The notes below the pieces were generated by a model. It did no database searches, was not told the origin of the DNA, and worked only from the letters and a program-made list of their open reading frames with translations. From contig JAEEQI010000056.1 of the NCBI GenBank assembly GCA_016285215.1, positions 1 through 13,123 on the forward strand: DNA of 13,123 bases, in the 5' to 3' direction. Below are positions 6,471 to 13,123 of this stretch, piece by piece (positions within the stretch are counted from its first letter, which is position 1; every line of letters starts with the position of its first letter). This stretch comes from Bacteroidales bacterium (lineage in GTDB: Bacteria > Bacteroidota > Bacteroidia > Bacteroidales > UBA932). The position numbers and the translations under genes were made by a program.

Positions 6471-7195
6471 CGTACCACTATGGCTTTCGCCACCATCTCT
6501 GTTTGTGGTCTGGACTATTCCTTCACCGTGGGGCGGGGCCCTTTAGGTGTGTCGTGTCTAGTCTCTGCACCTTCCTCTTTTCAGAGGCTTGGCTCAAGAT
6601 TGCCATCGGCCTTACCCGCTATGGTTTCCTTGAATTTACGACATTCTACATCTCTCTTTTCAGAGAGTGCACTCAACCGTGCTTTTCCTCGATAATTATT
6701 TGTCAGGGCATGGCAATTGGGGCATAAGAGCTTTAAATTCTCAATGCGATTGTCTGTGTTGTTTCCATTGATGTGATGGATTTCCAACGGAATTGCATGA
6801 CCTTGCCATTCGGATAAGCCACATTGTTCACAATGTGAGATACCGGTCTTCTTCTTATATCTTTCCCTTAATCTCCAAGAGCAGCGGTAGTCGGAGTCTT
6901 TGATAAAGACTTCATCGTCGCTGATGGCACTTTTAGGTTTGAAAACGAGTCCAACGTTCCATCCTTGTCCAGTAAAGTGACTGGTATCAAGGTTGTTATC
7001 CTTGATAAGTTTGTGAACGGTTTTGTAGTTTCCTCCGATGGGACGCAGTCCTAAATCTCGGAGTACACCGGCTATAGATTTGTTATTCTCTACAGCTTTG
7101 ATAACGTCTTCTAATGAATACTGGTTCTTCATGGCAGAGGCAAAGATAAGTCTATCTTTTGTCTCTTACAAATAATTATTTCAAAGAGCTCGCAT
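6471..7195 (-). ncRNA. Group I intron (IC3-like, tRNA-Leu type), 725 nt, with an endonuclease ORF
   Basis: This is a self-splicing ribozyme by sequence. P1 pairs 5' exon GAGGGACTT (7204–7196) with GAGCTCTTT (7191–7183) across a 4-nt loop, with the splice-site U·G pair and one A·C mismatch. GGCAATCTTGAGCCAAGCC at 6604–6586 matches the P4/P5 strand of cyanobacterial tRNA-Leu introns. P6 is CCTCT-GAAA-AGAGG (6587–6574). GGTGCAGAGACTAGAC at 6571–6556 is the R element. P7 is GACTA (6563–6559) with TAGTC (6517–6513). P8 is probably CACC...GGTG. The P9 region has ACCAC (6509–6505) with GTGGT (6478–6474) and a TGGC-GAAA-GCCA hairpin (6492–6481). The last intron base is G (6471), the expected omega-G. 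The long ORF sits between P1 and the P3 strand, probably in the P2 region. Confidence 0.95.
6581..7132 (-). CDS. Intron-encoded HNH homing endonuclease
   Basis: The predicted product is 183 residues. Residues about 5–52 form a helix-turn-helix-like DNA-binding region (SIAGVLRDLGLR...GGNYKTVHKLIKDNNLDTSHF) typical of phage and intron HNH proteins. The nuclease part has a zinc ribbon from C101-x2-C104 and C137-x2-C140, and the HNH core LEIHHINGNNTDNRIENLKLLCPNCH with H119/H120, N132 and H141, so the key residues are intact. The expected role is to cut intron-less tRNA-Leu genes near the anticodon so that the intron is copied in by repair. The ATG at 7132 lies 63 nt into the intron. The last 18 codons (from 6637) and the TGA at 6583–6581 lie in the ribozyme P3–P6 strand, so the same bases serve protein and RNA structure. 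Confidence 0.93.
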   Translation of the reverse strand: MKNQYSLEDVIKAVENNKSIAGVLRDLGLRPIGGNYKTVHKLIKDNNLDTSHFTGQGWNVGLVFKPKSAISDDEVFIKDSDYRCSWRLRERYKKKTGISHCEQCGLSEWQGHAIPLEIHHINGNNTDNRIENLKLLCPNCHALTNNYRGKARLSALSEKRDVECRKFKETIAGKADGNLEPSL

Positions 7196-7243
7196 AAGTC
7201 CCTCGTGTCTACCATTCCACCACCAAGGCAAAATGTGGGACTG

Positions 7244-7275
7244 CAAAGATAAGGAATTTACAGCTTTTCTGCAAT
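7244..7275 (-). promoter_or_regulatory. Putative promoter of the tRNA-Leu gene
   Basis: On the minus strand, TATCTTTG (7251–7244) fits the Bacteroidota -7 box TAnnTTTG exactly. ATTG (7275–7272) is one base from the TTTG -33 box, with a 20-bp gap, which is in the known range. Transcription would begin near 7238, about 10 nt before the tRNA. The -33 box lies within the last codons of the SDR gene. Confidence 0.7.
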
Positions 7276-8088
7276 ATGGGCCACGCGGGGGCTGCCCAGC
7301 AGACGCACCAGGGCGTCCCACCAGCGGGTGGGGAGGACGGCGTGCCAGAAGACGATGTTGGAGGCTCCCAGGCCCGGGCGGTAGCGGGGGCGGGGACGCT
7401 TGGCGGTGGCGGCTTTCACGATGGCGCGGGTTACCACAGAAGGGGCCGACAGTACCTGCATCGAGTAAATCTTGCGCATAGCCGTGGCCTCATTGGCCCC
7501 GGCCTGTTCATAGGCGCTTCCGGCGGTGCTGGAGGCCAGGTGGTCGGCCGCTATTTGGCCCCACTCCGTGCGGATGGCGCCGGGTTCAATGAGCACCACC
7601 TTCACACCAAAAGGTTTCATCTCAATGCGCAGGGCATCGCTGAAGGCCTCTACGGAAAACTTGGACACGTGGTACCAGCCGCCAAAGTTGAGGACGGCCT
7701 TGCCTGCCACGGAGCTGATGTTGATGATTCGGCCGTTTCCGCGTTCCCGCATACCGGGAAGCACCAGCTGGCAAAGCCGGGCCAGGCCGAAAAGATTCAC
7801 CTCCAGCTGCCTTCTGGCTTCCTCCATGGGAACGGTTTCAATGGGGCCGAAGTATCCGTAGCCGGCATTGTTTACCAGCACGTCGATGGGCCCCACGGCG
7901 GCCACGCAGGCCTGCAGGGATTCTTCGGAAGTGACATCCAGGGCGATGGGAATGACTCCGTCGGCTTTTAACGGTTCCATCAGGGCCACGCGTCGCGCAG
8001 CGCCATATACTTGGTGCCCGAGTTGGGCAAGGACCCGTGCGGTATCAAAACCGATTCCGCTGCTGGCTCCCGTAACTAAAATTTTCAT
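7258..8088 (-). CDS. Short-chain dehydrogenase/reductase (SDR), classical type
   Basis: The predicted product is 276 residues from the ATG at 8088, 2 bp after the protease stop. A TTG two codons earlier overlaps that stop and is less likely. The Rossmann fold starts at the N-terminus with the cofactor motif TGASSGIG (6–13), then NNAG (73–76), N98, the catalytic serine in NISSVAG (S126), and YHVSK (Y139, K143), so the full N-S-Y-K set is present. An arginine pair at GAARR after strand 2 favours NADPH. It is a cytosolic oxidoreductase of unknown substrate. The C-terminal segment with FWHAVLPTRWWDALVRLLG is like that of SDRs acting on lipid-like substrates, but this is weak. It closes the cell-wall gene cluster and is probably co-transcribed. 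Confidence 0.9.
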   Translation of the reverse strand: MKILVTGASSGIGFDTARVLAQLGHQVYGAARRVALMEPLKADGVIPIALDVTSEESLQACVAAVGPIDVLVNNAGYGYFGPIETVPMEEARRQLEVNLFGLARLCQLVLPGMRERGNGRIINISSVAGKAVLNFGGWYHVSKFSVEAFSDALRIEMKPFGVKVVLIEPGAIRTEWGQIAADHLASSTAGSAYEQAGANEATAMRKIYSMQVLSAPSVVTRAIVKAATAKRPRPRYRPGLGASNIVFWHAVLPTRWWDALVRLLGSPRVAHIAEKL

Positions 8089-8090
8089 AA

Positions 8091-9488
8091 TCAATGTATT
8101 AACACTCCAAATCCCGGCCTGTGGATGGGCTCCGGGACAGCCTGGGCCGATACGGATTTGACCGAAGCGGGAGCGGGGCCGCCGGTGGCAATGGAAAGCG
8201 TGGCGGCCAGCATTTTCTCGGACGGATCGCCCAGGGGGAAGGTCTCTTTGGGGCGGTCTTTCGCTGCATAGTCCGGCGTGATGCCGTCGGGCATGCTCAG
8301 GGTGACGCCGTTGCAGTCGGCATAACGGGAGACGACGAGGTAGATGCCCCAGTTGGGAAGGGCCGCTTTTCCTTCCTCGATGTCAAGGGTGGTTTCAGTA
8401 ATGGAATCAAACCACTCGGTTGCCGAAAGGAGGATGCACCCTGTGAATTTTCCGTAGGTCTGTTGCCCCACCAGCGTTACGTCCATATACGGTTTCAGGC
8501 CGCAGATCAAGGCTTCGGAGGCCGAAGCGCTGTCATCGGTCACGATGGCCCAGAGGTGTTCGATGCCGGGGTTCACCTCCAGCGGGTGTACGGTTACTTC
8601 CTGCCCGGAAGAAATCTCGTACGTGAATTCGGGCTCAAAGCGTGTGGCGTCTTGCTCCGATTGGGTCAGGTTGTCGTTGTAAATATCCTTGTTATAGACC
8701 TTCTTGGCTTTGACCACATCGGGCGGGGCAATCATGGAGGCCAGGGCCGTTGAGGTGGTTACGTAGCCGCCGCCGTTGTAGCGGAGGTCCAGAATCAGAT
8801 CGGTGATGCCTTCGGCCTTAAACTGGCCGAAGACCGTTTCCAGGTCGGGGCAGGAGTCCAGGGTGAAGGAGGTGAAGTGGAGATAACCAAAGCGTTTGCC
8901 GCCGTAGTCGAAGGTCGTGGCGGTGTGTACGGGATTCTCGTACATCTGTACAGACTGGAGGCTCACCGTGCGGCCGTCTTCCAGGCCCAGGGAGATGGAT
9001 CCGGTTCCCCACAGTTTGCTGGCCTGAGCCGGATAATTGTCAGGGGTTATCAGCTCCCCGTCAACGGTCACGATGATGTCTCCACGCTGGAGTCCGGCCT
9101 TGCGGGCGGGAGAGTTTTCGTACGTATAAGTGACCACGGCGCATACCTGGGTCATGGCCTCGTCGTAGTAGTACAGGGTAAAGCTTAGCCCGAAGGTCTC
9201 CAGATTGCCGGAAAAGTAGCCTTCGACGTCGCTGAAGTTATCGTAGAGAGCGGTCCATTTGTCCATTTCGTAACGGGCAGCCTCCACCTTCTTGATAGGG
9301 TCTTCCGTGGTGACCCAGTTTTCAATCTTGTCACTTACCTCGTCTTTCCAGAGGTAGTACGTATTCATTACGTTATAGGCAAACGTATTGGCGTAATAAC
9401 GGACCGTACGTTCGTCTTCCGGGTCCATCTTTTGACAGGCCGAAGCCAGCAGCAGAATGCCTAGCAGGCTAAAAATACTTCTTTTCAT
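8091..9488 (-). CDS. S41-family (C-terminal-processing type) lipoprotein peptidase
   Basis: The predicted product is 465 residues. A lipoprotein signal is clear: MKRSIFSLLGILLLASAC with the lipobox LASAC and C18 as the lipidated residue. It is followed by acidic residues, so it may reach the outer membrane. An N-terminal helical domain (about 25–95) leads to a PDZ-like region (about 97–180, with NSPARKAGLQRGDIIVTVDG). The S41 protease domain has LILDLRYNGGG (231–241) and the nucleophile S322 in SASASEA. The general base is K347 in TYGKFTG; the 25-residue spacing is that of CtpA-type proteases. It is a serine protease of the cell envelope; the substrate is unknown. Its ATG lies 20 bp inside the end of rodA, so it is translationally linked to the rod operon. 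Confidence 0.92.
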   Translation of the reverse strand: MKRSIFSLLGILLLASACQKMDPEDERTVRYYANTFAYNVMNTYYLWKDEVSDKIENWVTTEDPIKKVEAARYEMDKWTALYDNFSDVEGYFSGNLETFGLSFTLYYYDEAMTQVCAVVTYTYENSPARKAGLQRGDIIVTVDGELITPDNYPAQASKLWGTGSISLGLEDGRTVSLQSVQMYENPVHTATTFDYGGKRFGYLHFTSFTLDSCPDLETVFGQFKAEGITDLILDLRYNGGGYVTTSTALASMIAPPDVVKAKKVYNKDIYNDNLTQSEQDATRFEPEFTYEISSGQEVTVHPLEVNPGIEHLWAIVTDDSASASEALICGLKPYMDVTLVGQQTYGKFTGCILLSATEWFDSITETTLDIEEGKAALPNWGIYLVVSRYADCNGVTLSMPDGITPDYAAKDRPKETFPLGDPSEKMLAATLSIATGGPAPASVKSVSAQAVPEPIHRPGFGVLIH

Positions 9489-10992
9489 TGCGGTAAAGTG
9501 CCAGGAATATGAAAATCAGGATGGTGAAGGCCCAAAGGGAGGAACCGCCATAAGAGAGCAGGGGCAGGGGAATGCCAATCACCGGCATCAGACCCACCGT
9601 CATACCTACATTGATGAACAGATGCATAAAGATGCAGGAAGCCACGCAGTAGCCGTAGATGCGGGTGAAAGTTCCACGGCAACTCTCTGCGTCCAGGATG
9701 AGACGGGCAATGAGGAAGGTGTACAGCAGAATGACCACCAGACAGCCCACAAAGCCCCATTCCTCACCCACCGTGCAGAAGATAAAGTCCGTGGTCTGCT
9801 CCGGAACAAAACCAAACGTGGTCTGCGTACCCTGGAGGAAACCTTTGCCCAGCAGGCCGCCGGAACCAATGGCAATCTTACTCTGGTGCACGTTGTAACC
9901 CACGCCGGCCAGGTCTTCCTTCATACCCAGCAGAACCTCAATGCGGCTTTGCTGGTGCGGCTGCAGCACGTTCTCAAAGATATAGTCCGTAGAGAAGATA
10001 AGAAAGATGCCCAGGATGAAGGCAGCGGCCGAAATGGCCAGGGCCGCGTTCTTCTGCCAGTAGGCCCGGTAGAAGAGGAAAGGCAAGATACCCAGCGACA
10101 GGCCCAGCATAACATACATAGGCTTGATGCTGGGAAGGAAGCTCCAGAAGTAGCCGTCCGTCTCGTGTGCCTCAGGCACCCAGACCCGGTGGGCCAGGTA
10201 ATCCATCTTGCCCTCCACCAGGGTGCAGGCCCATTCCAGAAGGGTGGGCAGGAAGGCCACGAATACCACAAACAGAACACCCCACAGCAGACTGCGCCAG
10301 GGATGATTGCCGTTACCGGTAAGGATGCAGAACGGAACCAATATGGCAATGAGTCCCACTACGGACCAGTAGGCACCGGCCGTGAGCGTGGCAATAAAGA
10401 GCGCAATCACAAGGCCAATCAGTCCCAGCCACCAGCCGGAAAAGCCCTCTCGGTACAGGACAAAGATGAAGCCCACGTATACCAGGGCGCTGCCCGTTTC
10501 GCTTTCGGCCACTATGATGAGCATAGGGAAAACGATGATGGCGGCAGCCAGCATAAAGTTCTTGAAGTTGGAAAGCCGGAAGTTCTGCTGGCTCAGCACA
10601 AAGGATAGCAGCAGGGATGTGGATATCTTGGAAATCTCGGCCGGCTGGAAGCGGATGGGCCCCAGGTCAAACCACGAGTGGGAACCCTTGACGTCACTGG
10701 AGACGAATATAACCACCACCAACAGGAAACACACCAGTATGTAGAAGGGGATACAGACCCCTTCCCACAGACGGGGCGGCAGCACAAACAGGATGAGCGC
10801 AGCCAGACCCAGTGAGCTCAGGATCCACACGAACTGCTTGCCGGCACGGGAACTCCAGGCAAACATGGAAGCGGGCTCGGAGGAATGCACAGAGGCGTAG
10901 ATATTGAGCCAGCCAATGAGCACCAGCAACAGATAGACTCCAATCAGAGCCCAGTCAATGGATTGCCTTTTATGTGCGTGCTGCTCAATCAT
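9469..10992 (-). CDS. rodA: Peptidoglycan glycosyltransferase RodA (SEDS family)
   Basis: The predicted product is 507 residues, a many-spanning inner-membrane protein. It polymerises glycan strands from lipid II together with PBP2 in the elongation machinery. SEDS marks are FDLGPIRFQPAEISKIS (about 108–124), GSGGLLGKGFLQGTQT (376–391), the catalytic-site segment PEQTTDFIF with D402, and MPVIGIPLPLLSYGGSS (469–485). It is longer than the E. coli protein. The extra length lies in the middle (about 215–355), with added membrane segments and a loop, as often seen in Bacteroidota. The ATG at 10992 overlaps the end of mrdA by 8 bp. The order mrdA–rodA supports RodA rather than FtsW. Confidence 0.96.
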   Translation of the reverse strand: MIEQHAHKRQSIDWALIGVYLLLVLIGWLNIYASVHSSEPASMFAWSSRAGKQFVWILSSLGLAALILFVLPPRLWEGVCIPFYILVCFLLVVVIFVSSDVKGSHSWFDLGPIRFQPAEISKISTSLLLSFVLSQQNFRLSNFKNFMLAAAIIVFPMLIIVAESETGSALVYVGFIFVLYREGFSGWWLGLIGLVIALFIATLTAGAYWSVVGLIAILVPFCILTGNGNHPWRSLLWGVLFVVFVAFLPTLLEWACTLVEGKMDYLAHRVWVPEAHETDGYFWSFLPSIKPMYVMLGLSLGILPFLFYRAYWQKNAALAISAAAFILGIFLIFSTDYIFENVLQPHQQSRIEVLLGMKEDLAGVGYNVHQSKIAIGSGGLLGKGFLQGTQTTFGFVPEQTTDFIFCTVGEEWGFVGCLVVILLYTFLIARLILDAESCRGTFTRIYGYCVASCIFMHLFINVGMTVGLMPVIGIPLPLLSYGGSSLWAFTILIFIFLALYRNEKKYF

Positions 10993-12826
10993 GTTTTACG
11001 CGGGACATAAGGTTGGTCTCTTTCATTCTCTGCTCCAGGGCGCTGCGTTTTATATCTCCCTTGAGGTATTTCTCTACCATAAGGGAGGCCATAGGAGCGG
11101 CATACGAAGCACCAAAGCCGCCGTTTTCCACATAGGCCGCCACGGCAATCTTGGGGTTGTCCATAGGGGCAAAGCAGATGAAGACGGAGTTATCGGCTCC
11201 ACGGGGGTTCTGGGCCGTACCGGTCTTGCCGCAGATATCCAGAGAATCCACGTGGGCAATCCAGGCCGTTCCGCCCATACCGGCGCCGGAGTTCACGGCG
11301 CGCCACATACCCTTGATGACCTTGGGGAAGTGCACGGTGTCCACCAGCGTGTACTGCCTTTCCGTAAAGCGCTTGTCAATCTCCACGCCTTCAGAAGCCT
11401 TGATGATGTGCGGAATGTAGTAGTGACCGCGGTTGGCAATGGTGGCGCAGAGGTTGGCCAGATGCATGGGCGTAGCCAGAATCTCACCCTGGCCGATGGA
11501 AAGCGAAATCACCGTGGTGGAGTTCCAGCTTCCCTTGCCATAGGCGCGGTTGTAAGTCTTGGAAGAGGGGATGCTGCCGGAGAGCTCGGCGGGGAAGTCG
11601 CTGCCCAGCTTGCGGCCGAAGCCGAAGCTTTCCACCATCTCGTGCCAGTGATCCAGGCCTTCCGCCACGTTGTCGAACTTGCGGTTGTCCAGGATGTTCT
11701 TGAGCACGTAGCAATAGTATGCGTTGCAGCTCATCATAATGCTCTCTTCCATATTGAGCGGGCTCTTGTGCCCGTGGCAACCCAGCTTATGGCCGGCGGC
11801 ATAGGTATAGCCGTGGCTGCAGGAGTACATCATTTCGGGCCGGAGGACGCCTTCCTGCAGGCCGATGAGGCCGTTCACCAGCTTGAACACCGAGCCCGGA
11901 GGGTACGAAGCCTGCACGGCGCGGTTGTACATAGGCTTGTAAGGGTCGTTGGAAATCTCGTTCCAGTGCTTTCCTATATCGGCCAGCATGGAAACGTCGA
12001 CACCCGGCGAGGAAACCAGCGCCAGGATTTCTCCGGTAGACGGCTCGATGGCCACGATGGAACCCACCTTGTTGGCCATCAGTTCCTGGCCATACTGCTG
12101 GAGCGTGGCGTCAATGGTGGTGACGATATCGTGTCCGGGGATGGCTTCCTTGTCTTCGGCCCCGTCCTTGTAGGGCTGCTCAATCTGATTGTGGGCGTTG
12201 CGGAGATAGATGTGGTAGCCCTTCTCTCCGCGGAGTTCCTTCTCACGGGCGGCTTCGATGCCGGTCATGCCGGCGTAGTCTCCGCTGCGGTATTCATCGG
12301 GATGGCTGTCCAGGAAGGCCTGGTTCACCTCGGAGACATAGCCCAGAAGGTTGCCGCCGGCGTTCATGGGGTAATCGCGGATGCTTCGGACCTGTCCGCG
12401 GAAGCCGGGGAACTTGTACTTTACCTCGTCAAAACGCATATACGTTTCGGCGGGGAGGTTTCGGATCATGGTAACCGCCTGGAAACCGATGGAGCGGCGC
12501 CGGCGGTTGTAATCTGCCATCCGGGAGCGGATGAAATTCGGATCCACGTCCAGCACGGTAGCCAGGGCCAGGGTGTCAAAGGTCGATACTTCGCGGGGAT
12601 TGACCAGAATGTCATAAGCCACTTTGTTACCCACCAGGATGGTTCCGTTGCGGTCGTAGATGATGCCACGGGTGGGGTAGATGGTCTCGTAGAGGATGGC
12701 GTTGCGGTTGGCGTCTTCCTTATAGCCCCGGTCTACGATCTGGAGGGAGAAAATCTTGCCCAGAAGCAGCAGCGAAGCAGCTCCCAGGCCAATGAGCAGG
12801 CGGATATGACGCCCGTTGTCTTTCAT
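10985..12826 (-). CDS. mrdA: Penicillin-binding protein 2 (elongation transpeptidase)
   Basis: The predicted product is 613 residues, a class B PBP. One N-terminal membrane anchor (about 7–24) is followed by the dimerisation/pedestal domain with YPTRGIIYDRNG (50–61), then the transpeptidase domain. Catalytic motifs are intact: S312-V-F-K315 (PPGSVFK), S366-C-N368 (MMSCNAYY) and K534-T-G (CGKTGTAQ). It cross-links new peptidoglycan in the periplasm, working with RodA during cell elongation. The start codon shares one base with the mreD stop (TAATG). A histidine/cysteine-rich segment HKLGCHGHKS at 346–355 lies between the SxxK and SxN motifs, where some PBP2 proteins bind zinc. Confidence 0.97.
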   Translation of the reverse strand: MKDNGRHIRLLIGLGAASLLLLGKIFSLQIVDRGYKEDANRNAILYETIYPTRGIIYDRNGTILVGNKVAYDILVNPREVSTFDTLALATVLDVDPNFIRSRMADYNRRRRSIGFQAVTMIRNLPAETYMRFDEVKYKFPGFRGQVRSIRDYPMNAGGNLLGYVSEVNQAFLDSHPDEYRSGDYAGMTGIEAAREKELRGEKGYHIYLRNAHNQIEQPYKDGAEDKEAIPGHDIVTTIDATLQQYGQELMANKVGSIVAIEPSTGEILALVSSPGVDVSMLADIGKHWNEISNDPYKPMYNRAVQASYPPGSVFKLVNGLIGLQEGVLRPEMMYSCSHGYTYAAGHKLGCHGHKSPLNMEESIMMSCNAYYCYVLKNILDNRKFDNVAEGLDHWHEMVESFGFGRKLGSDFPAELSGSIPSSKTYNRAYGKGSWNSTTVISLSIGQGEILATPMHLANLCATIANRGHYYIPHIIKASEGVEIDKRFTERQYTLVDTVHFPKVIKGMWRAVNSGAGMGGTAWIAHVDSLDICGKTGTAQNPRGADNSVFICFAPMDNPKIAVAAYVENGGFGASYAAPMASLMVEKYLKGDIKRSALEQRMKETNLMSRVKHD

Positions 12827-13123
12827 TACTTGCGGGGATCAGGGGCCAATACGCCCAGCGTGAGGAGGGATACCGCGAAGCTGGCACCCAGGGAGGCAGC
12901 CAGCCGGAGGCCGTTGAACCACAGCGGGCGGGTGCCGGCGCCATCGGCCCAGATGTAGATGACCAGGAACAGGAGGAGGGAGAGGAAAAGGGCCGTGGCC
13001 ACCTTCCCAAAGCCGCAGCGCTCAACGGAGAAGTCTTCCCTGCGGGCAAAAAGCTCCCGGCCCATGACCAGGCCGATGATGCTGTTGCGGGCAAAGGCCA
13101 CGGGGATGAGAGCCAGGGCGTTG
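12826..13123 (-). CDS. mreD: Rod shape-determining membrane protein MreD (5' end outside window)
   Basis: About 98 C-terminal residues are present; the frame stays open to the window edge and begins ...NALALIPVAFARNS. Hydrophobic spans are visible (VATALFLSLLLFLVIYIWA; LRLAASLGASFAVSLLTLGVL), and the protein ends APDPRK. There is little sequence conservation in MreD, so the call leans on its place directly before mrdA-rodA and on the family-like pattern near NALAL..VAFARNSI. MreD is an inner-membrane part of the MreBCD complex. A GTG at 13101 is not taken as the start, because coding sense continues upstream of it. The family is usually about 165–170 residues, so roughly 70 residues lie beyond the window. 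Confidence 0.85.
   Translation of the reverse strand, partial: NALALIPVAFARNSIIGLVMGRELFARREDFSVERCGFGKVATALFLSLLLFLVIYIWADGAGTRPLWFNGLRLAASLGASFAVSLLTLGVLAPDPRK

Larger units (their letters stand above)
6420..7229 (-). tRNA. tRNA-Leu(UAA), split by a group I intron
   Basis: The 5' exon is 7229–7196 (34 nt) and the 3' exon is 6470–6420 (51 nt), giving an 85-nt tRNA. The acceptor arms GCCTTGG and CCGAGGC pair fully with one G-U. The D arm has GGTGGAATGGTAGACAC. The joined anticodon arm is AGGGA-CTTAAAA-TCCCT, so the anticodon is TAA. The variable arm is long (GGCC-CGAAAC-GGCC), as in leucine tRNAs. The T arm is GCGGG-TTCGATT-CCCGC and the discriminator is A73 at 6420. CCA is not encoded (ACA follows). 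The interruption falls between T34 and A35, inside the anticodon. Without splicing the gene could not give a working tRNA for UUA codons. Confidence 0.95.

Noticed and set aside
9457..10608. Plus-strand open frame of 383 codons opposite rodA
   Set aside because: Low-complexity, Q/H/R-rich product with no domain; rodA on the other strand is clear.
10958..12958. Long plus-strand open frame (666 codons) opposite mrdA
   Set aside because: It is the antisense shadow of the mrdA gene in G+C-rich DNA; the minus-strand product has all PBP motifs.

Overview
The window looks like a Bacteroidota (Bacteroidales-type) chromosome. The evidence is the gene order mreD–mrdA–rodA, start regions with little Shine-Dalgarno signal, TAnnTTTG-type promoter boxes, an S41 lipoprotein protease and an IS21 element of Bacteroides type. 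The right half (about 7250–13123) is visibly richer in G+C and holds housekeeping genes. The left part (1–about 6370) is more AT-rich and behaves like an accessory island. Every real gene is on the minus strand except the ATPase at 5045–6226.

Accessory part, read 5'->3' on the minus strand: an IS21-family element (istA, istB, long multi-repeat ends, about 2188–4777) lies directly against the start codon of a Panacea/SocA-type antitoxin gene (1611–2183). That gene overlaps by ATGA a small candidate toxin gene (1174–1614). Next come a 25-bp tandem repeat that may be an IS end remnant, a protein with two similar winged-helix-like segments (348–1112), and a small helicase-associated-domain protein or fragment (92–322). 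On the plus strand, an AAA/DUF4143-type ATPase that seems to lack its C-terminus follows three direct repeats spaced exactly 33 bp apart plus a 14-bp perfect inverted arm around its promoter.

The most striking feature is at 6420–7229. A tRNA-Leu(UAA) gene is split inside its anticodon, between U34 and A35, by a 725-nt group I intron. The intron has a core very like the cyanobacterial/plastid tRNA-Leu (IC3) intron and carries an HNH endonuclease ORF. The last codons and stop of that ORF run through the ribozyme core. The exons join into a well-formed 85-nt tRNA with a long variable arm, and a rho-independent terminator follows at once.

Housekeeping part (minus strand, compact): mreD (5' end outside the window), mrdA (PBP2), rodA, an S41-family lipoprotein protease and an SDR oxidoreductase. 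All junctions overlap or are 2 bp apart, which suggests one operon. The first three build the elongation (rod) peptidoglycan machinery; the last two are probably co-transcribed passengers. The tRNA promoter overlaps the 3' end of the SDR gene.
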